Part shown: one piece after another, positions 6,520 to 10,168 of the stretch | Layout: each line of letters opens with the position of its first letter | Numbering within the stretch: position 1 is the first letter of the stretch | Assembly (NCBI GenBank): GCA_903864555.1 | Contig: CAIPGJ010000363.1 | Location: forward strand, 1-10,168 | Direction: 5' to 3' | DNA length: 10,168 nucleotides | From: an uncultured Pseudomonadota bacterium | GTDB lineage: Bacteria; Pseudomonadota; Gammaproteobacteria; Burkholderiales; SG8-39 | Position numbers and translations under genes: made by a program | Notes under the pieces: generated by a model | Told to the model about the DNA's origin: nothing | What the model saw: the letters and a program-made list of their open reading frames with translations, nothing else | Database searches by the model: none

Positions 6520-6963
6520 ATGAACGATCTATCCAGGGGAAAACCCCAGCCCGCCATCACGGACCTGACGCGCCCCTTCTGGGAGGCTGCCCGCGAGGGC
6601 CGCCTGGTGATGCAGAAATGCAGCCGCTGCGGCACGATTAACTTTCACCCCAAGCCCTGGTGCATCGAGTGTGGCAGCCGCGATCTGCCCTGGACCAGCG
6701 CCGGCCCCTTGGGCACGGTGTACTCGTTCACGGTATCGCGATCGGTGGCCATGAATTCACCGGTCTGGCAAGCAGAGTTGCCGGTGATCCTGTGCCTGGT
6801 GGACGTGGACCAGGGCGCGCGAATGTATGCACAGGTCACCCATTGCACTCCGGAGGAGATTTACATCGGCATGCGGGTCACGGTCCATTTCGACCCGGCC
6901 GACAGCGAGCTGTCTGTCCCACGTTTCCGGCCGGCCGCATCGCCGGGCGTGATGACCGTCTGA
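6520..6963 (+). CDS. Zn-ribbon/OB-fold (DUF35) acyl-CoA-binding partner protein
   Basis: This 147-residue protein has the DUF35 layout: an N-terminal helix ([16 protein letters not shown], 14-29), a rubredoxin-like zinc ribbon with Cys34, Cys37, Cys48 and Cys51 (KCSRCG and WCIECGS), then an OB-fold that starts at [10 protein letters not shown] and ends in [10 protein letters not shown]. All four zinc ligands are present. DUF35 proteins bind acyl-CoA and pair with thiolase-fold enzymes, as in archaeal thiolase/HMG-CoA synthase complexes and the steroid aldolase Ltp2-ChsH2. Here the gene lies 9 bases after the thiolase-like gene, which supports a physical complex. It begins at ATG 6520, behind a weak GTAGG that overlaps the preceding stop. 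By itself it probably has no catalytic role; it would deliver the acyl-CoA or stabilise the partner. Confidence 0.9.
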   Translation: MNDLSRGKPQPAITDLTRPFWEAAREGRLVMQKCSRCGTINFHPKPWCIECGSRDLPWTSAGPLGTVYSFTVSRSVAMNSPVWQAELPVILCLVDVDQGARMYAQVTHCTPEEIYIGMRVTVHFDPADSELSVPRFRPAASPGVMTV

Positions 6964-6970
6964 CCTGGAC

Positions 6971-6977
6971 AGAGGTG
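6971..6977 (+). promoter_or_regulatory. Ribosome binding site supporting a TTG start
   Basis: AGAGGTG lies 5 bases before the TTG at 6983. The alternative ATG at 7025 has no Shine-Dalgarno nearby. Confidence 0.45.
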
Positions 6978-6982
6978 CGACC

Positions 6983-8203
6983 TTGGACCAACAGGATGCG
7001 TCCCAAAGACTGCGCAATGCCGCGATGCAGGGGGTCCCCTTCGACTGGCAGGACGCCTTGTGCCTAGAGAGTCTTCTCTCCGACGAGGAAAAACTGGTGC
7101 GCGACAGTGCACGCACTTATGCACAGGAACGCCTGCTGCCGCGAATCGTGCAGGCCAATCGCCACGAGACGTTCGACCTAGAGGTGATGCGGGAAATGGG
7201 ATCGCTGGGCTTTCTGGGCTCTACCATCGACGGATACGGCTGCGCGGGAATCAGCTTCGTCGCCTACGGACTGGTAGCACGCGAATTCGAACGTGTCGAC
7301 ACCAGCTTTCGCTCTGCAATGGGCGTGCAAAGCACCCTGAGCATGCTGCCGATTTATCTTTTTGGCAGTGAGGAACAGCGACAGCGCTATCTGCCCGCCA
7401 TGGCGCGCGGCGAGAAACTCGGCTGTTTTGGCCTGACTGAGCCCGACCATGGTTCAGACCCGGGCAGCATGTCCAGCCGCGCACGCAGGATACCGGGAGG
7501 CTGGAGACTCTCGGGTACCAAGACCTGGATCACCCATGCGCCGATCGCCGACCTGATGATCGTTTGGGCCAAGGACGAGAGCGGAAAAGTCGCAGGTTTC
7601 ATCCTCGACCGGGGGATGCCTGGACTGACAACAAGCCGCATCGAAGGCAAATTCTCGGTGCGTGCATCCCCGACAGGGCAGATCCACATGGACGACGTGT
7701 TCGTGCCGGATGCGCAGTGGCTTGAGGGCGCACGGGGCATCAGTGCACCTTTCACATGCCTTAACAACGCGCGTTTTGGCATCTGCTGGGGAGCCATGGG
7801 TGCGGCTGAGTTCTGCTGGCACGCTGCGCGTCAGTACGCGCTGGACCGCAGGCAATTCGGCCGGCCTCTGGCTGCCAACCAGCTGATCCAAAAAAAGCTC
7901 GCCGACATGCAGACCGAAATCGCGCTGGGCCTGCATGCCTGCCTGCACCTGAGCCGCTTGCGGGACCAGGGGCTGGCCAGCCCGGAGATGGTCTCGCTGC
8001 TCAAGCGCAACTGCGCCGGCAAGGCACTCGATATCGCGCGCAACGCGCGCGATATCCACGGCGGTAACGGCATCGCTGACGAGTACCACGTTATCCGCCA
8101 CATGCTGAATCTGGAGACGGTCAACACGCTGGAAGGCACGCATGACATCCATGCGTTGGTTCTTGGGCGCGCACAGACCGGAATCTCGGCGTTTTCCAAC
8201 TGA
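6983..8203 (+). CDS. Acyl-CoA dehydrogenase of the glutaryl-CoA dehydrogenase (GcdH) type
   Basis: This 406-residue FAD enzyme is close to GcdH along its whole length: [20 protein letters not shown] (20-39), [15 protein letters not shown] (103-117), [17 protein letters not shown] (147-163), [11 protein letters not shown] (180-190), EGKFSVRAS (221-229), [18 protein letters not shown] (260-277), [20 protein letters not shown] (289-308) and [18 protein letters not shown] (383-400). By alignment from memory to human GCDH, Glu384 is the catalytic base (Glu370), and Arg110 and Glu103 match Arg94 and Glu87 near the distal carboxylate of the substrate, so a dicarboxylyl-CoA substrate is likely. The residue before the base is Leu383, where GcdH enzymes have Tyr. 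The start is TTG 6983 on its Shine-Dalgarno; ATG 7025, 14 codons in, would give a more family-typical N-terminus. The product could be an enoyl-CoA with or without decarboxylation. I give no gcdH symbol because it looks like a pathway-specific paralogue. Confidence 0.9.
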   Translation: MDQQDASQRLRNAAMQGVPFDWQDALCLESLLSDEEKLVRDSARTYAQERLLPRIVQANRHETFDLEVMREMGSLGFLGSTIDGYGCAGISFVAYGLVAREFERVDTSFRSAMGVQSTLSMLPIYLFGSEEQRQRYLPAMARGEKLGCFGLTEPDHGSDPGSMSSRARRIPGGWRLSGTKTWITHAPIADLMIVWAKDESGKVAGFILDRGMPGLTTSRIEGKFSVRASPTGQIHMDDVFVPDAQWLEGARGISAPFTCLNNARFGICWGAMGAAEFCWHAARQYALDRRQFGRPLAANQLIQKKLADMQTEIALGLHACLHLSRLRDQGLASPEMVSLLKRNCAGKALDIARNARDIHGGNGIADEYHVIRHMLNLETVNTLEGTHDIHALVLGRAQTGISAFSN

Positions 8204-8207
8204 GGAG
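8202..8207 (+). promoter_or_regulatory. Ribosome binding site of the acyl-CoA synthetase gene
   Basis: GAGGAG overlaps the stop of the preceding gene and lies 6 bases before the ATG at 8214, which settles that start and suggests coupled translation. Confidence 0.6.
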
Positions 8208-8213
8208 TGCTCC

Positions 8214-10168
8214 ATGGACTTTCCCTCCCGCGCGCGCGCGCAGGCCATCGCGCAACTGGTGCGTCCGCGTTCGATCGCCATAATTGGTGCGTCATCTGAT
8301 CTAGCCAAGGTCAACGGCAGACCGCTCAAGCACCTGCTGGGCAAGGGATACACCGGACGGATCTTGCCGGTGAACCCGAAATACACAGAAATCGCCGGTC
8401 TGACGTGTTACCCGAATGTGGCAGCCCTTCCCGAGGTTCCCGATCTGGCGGTTGTGGTCGTTCCGGCGGCCGAGGTACTGCACAGCATCGCGGCGCTCGG
8501 AGAGCGCGGCGTGCGCTCCGCCGTTATCTTCAGCTCGGGCTTCGCCGAGATGGGACCCGCCGGCAAGGCCCTTGAAGTCGCTGTGCTCGCTCGTGCACGG
8601 GCCTGCGGCATGGTGATCTGCGGCCCGAACTGCCTGGGCTTCATCAACGCGTTCGACAACGTCTACGCAACCTTCAGTCAGTACGCAGACGGCGACACCG
8701 GCGCTGGTCCGATCGCTTTCGTGACGCAGTCGGGCGCCTTTGGTACCGCGATCGCCGCGTTGGCTCGCCAGCGCGGATTGGGGCTGGGCTACTTCATCAA
8801 CACCGGTAACGAAGCCGACCTGTCATTTTGCGAACTGATGGAGGCAGTGCTGGAAGACCCGCGTATCCAGGTGGCGGCGGGCTACCTGGAGGGTCTGCAC
8901 GACGGTGCATCGCTGGTACGCCTGGCGCAGCACTGCCAGATACTGGGGAAACCGCTGGTCCTGATCAAGGTCGGCCGGCTAGAAGCGGGAGCCCGTGCAG
9001 CGGCGTCCCACACAGGCGCGCTGGCGGTTCAGGATGCCGTGTTCGACGCGGTCGTTCGCCAATACGGGATCTTGCGCGCTCGCAATGAAGAACAGATGCT
9101 CGACATGCTCGAGGCTTTGAGCCAGCCACGCGTGCCGATGGGCAAGGGCCTGGGCATCGTGACGCAGTCCGGTGGTGCAGGCGTCATGATGGCCGACCGG
9201 GCACAGGAGCTGGGTCTCGATGTTGCACAGCTGGCACCCGAAACCCGCGCCCGACTGGCCGAGGTGGTGCCTGCTTTCGGCGCCATCGGAAACCCTGTGG
9301 ACGTCACTGGGCAGTTTGTGGCGCGGCCGGACCTGTTCCGCCAAGCAGTGGTCCGCCTGATGGAAGATCCAAAGGTCCATGTGTGCCTAGTATGGCTGCA
9401 GCTTATGACGGCCCATGTGGATCAGCTGGTGCAGATATTCATCGACATCGGGCGCAGCACCACCAAGCCGTTCTTTGTGAGCTGGGTAGCGGCACCCAGT
9501 CCGGCCCTGGTCCAGCTGCGCGCGGCCGGTATCGTGGTGTTCCGTGCGGGGGAGTGTGCCGTCGAAGCGGCCTCGGCACTCATCCGCCACCATGGGTACC
9601 GACGCGCTGCCGCGCTGTCTGGACACCCGCGGCTGGACCTAGCGGCAACCATGCCCTTGGATTGGAACCCTGGCCTGCAAAATTCGGTCAGCGCTGCAGC
9701 CTGCTTGCGTGCAGCGGGCATACCGATGGCCGAAGTTGCACTGGCGCAGGATGAAGAGCAGGCAGTCGCGCTTTGGCGCGAGATGGGCCGACCGGTGGCC
9801 ATGAAGATCGAATCGCCCGATATCGCGCACAAGACCGAGGTGGGCGGCGTGCGCCTGGCATTGGCCCAGGAGTCAGACGTACGCACGGCCTATCGGGAAC
9901 TGCTCGCCGGGGCCCGGCGCGCGCTGCCAATGGCCCGGCTCACCGGCGTACTGGTGCAACCCATGGTGCAGGGTCGTCAGGAGCTCGTGGTGGGTGTGCA
10001 GCGTGATCCAGTCTTTGGCATGATGGTGATGGTGGGGATCGGAGGCATACTGGTCGAAGTGTTAAAGGACATCGCGCTGCGCCGTGCACCCTTCGACATC
10101 GACGAAGGACTGCACATGCTGGCCGAACTGCGCGCGGGCGCAGTGCTGGATGGTGTGCGCGGTCAACC
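8214..10168 (+). CDS. ADP-forming acyl-CoA synthetase (acetate-CoA ligase family), fused alpha-beta type, 3' end outside window
   Basis: The frame is open from ATG 8214 to the right edge, giving 651 full codons with no stop. The family is usually about 690-720 residues, so only the end is missing. Domains in order are a CoA-binding Rossmann domain (VRPRSIAIIGAS at 16-27; NPKY at 54-57), a succinyl-CoA-synthetase-like alpha part (GPNCLGFINAF 137-147, TQSGAFGTA 171-179, NTGNEADL 196-203), the phospho-His loop AASHTGAL with His266, a second flavodoxin-like domain starting near TQSGGAGVMMADRA, and an ATP-grasp domain (PVAMKIESPDIAHKTEVGG from about residue 527 onward). These enzymes make acyl-CoA from a carboxylate, ATP and CoA, giving ADP and phosphate via phospho-histidine. 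In this operon it could activate the carboxylate released by the lyase, or the starting acid. The acyl specificity cannot be read from the sequence. The C-terminal end and any following genes are not visible. Confidence 0.9.
   Translation, partial: MDFPSRARAQAIAQLVRPRSIAIIGASSDLAKVNGRPLKHLLGKGYTGRILPVNPKYTEIAGLTCYPNVAALPEVPDLAVVVVPAAEVLHSIAALGERGVRSAVIFSSGFAEMGPAGKALEVAVLARARACGMVICGPNCLGFINAFDNVYATFSQYADGDTGAGPIAFVTQSGAFGTAIAALARQRGLGLGYFINTGNEADLSFCELMEAVLEDPRIQVAAGYLEGLHDGASLVRLAQHCQILGKPLVLIKVGRLEAGARAAASHTGALAVQDAVFDAVVRQYGILRARNEEQMLDMLEALSQPRVPMGKGLGIVTQSGGAGVMMADRAQELGLDVAQLAPETRARLAEVVPAFGAIGNPVDVTGQFVARPDLFRQAVVRLMEDPKVHVCLVWLQLMTAHVDQLVQIFIDIGRSTTKPFFVSWVAAPSPALVQLRAAGIVVFRAGECAVEAASALIRHHGYRRAAALSGHPRLDLAATMPLDWNPGLQNSVSAAACLRAAGIPMAEVALAQDEEQAVALWREMGRPVAMKIESPDIAHKTEVGGVRLALAQESDVRTAYRELLAGARRALPMARLTGVLVQPMVQGRQELVVGVQRDPVFGMMVMVGIGGILVEVLKDIALRRAPFDIDEGLHMLAELRAGAVLDGVRGQ

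Noticed and set aside
8226..8240. Short alternating CG run near the start of the acyl-CoA synthetase gene
   Set aside because: It is short, encodes ordinary Arg/Ala residues and is expected by chance in DNA this rich in GC.
7454..8386. Minus-strand open frame (310 codons) opposite the GcdH-like gene
   Set aside because: It has no family similarity and spans the junction of two real genes with a clear ribosome binding site between them.

Overview
The window is GC-rich DNA, fully coding on the + strand, and looks like a betaproteobacterium of the Burkholderiales (Bordetella/Achromobacter/Cupriavidus-like). That placement rests on base composition, on GTG/TTG starts with overlapping stop/start junctions, and on protein styles that I recognise from those genomes; it is inference, not a database result.

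Layout. Bases 1-196 hold the 3' end of a polysaccharide-deacetylase-family gene. Its stop codon runs straight into a perfect GC-rich inverted repeat (196-214) that probably ends that transcript. From 284 to the right edge there is one long, tightly packed set of nine genes with the order: isocitrate lyase/PEP mutase-superfamily lyase (284-1258), LeuC-type hydro-lyase large subunit (1255-2658), LeuD-type small subunit (2658-3263), short-chain dehydrogenase (3311-4069), CaiB/BaiF CoA-transferase (4066-5244), thiolase-like protein (5308-6510), Zn-ribbon/OB-fold DUF35 protein (6520-6963), glutaryl-CoA-dehydrogenase-like flavoprotein (6983-8203) and a fused ADP-forming acyl-CoA synthetase (8214 to the edge, cut off near its end). 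Gaps are 4-bp overlaps to about 60 bp, so this is very likely one operon. No regulator, transporter, RNA gene, mobile element, CRISPR array or repeat family is visible, and no gap exceeds 90 bases.

How it may work (inference). Two modules sit together. Module A (lyase + LeuCD-type hydro-lyase) has the composition of a route that hydrates a substituted maleate, or isomerises a substituted malate, and then splits the C-C bond to give a 2-oxo acid plus a carboxylate. The known parallel is dimethylmaleate hydratase plus dimethylmalate lyase in nicotinate fermentation by Eubacterium barkeri. Module B (CoA-transferase, GcdH-like dehydrogenase, SDR, thiolase-like/DUF35 pair) looks like CoA-dependent oxidation and chain cleavage of a dicarboxylic acid. 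The acyl-CoA synthetase could reactivate a carboxylate released by module A. The substrate cannot be read from the sequence. Several members have altered active sites: the SDR has no catalytic Tyr, the thiolase-like protein lacks the nucleophilic Cys and the usual His residues, and the GcdH-like enzyme has Leu in place of the Tyr next to its catalytic Glu. Simple labels such as 'leucine biosynthesis', 'thiolase' or 'glutaryl-CoA dehydrogenase' would therefore be risky. I regard the operon as a probable uncharacterised organic-acid catabolic pathway.
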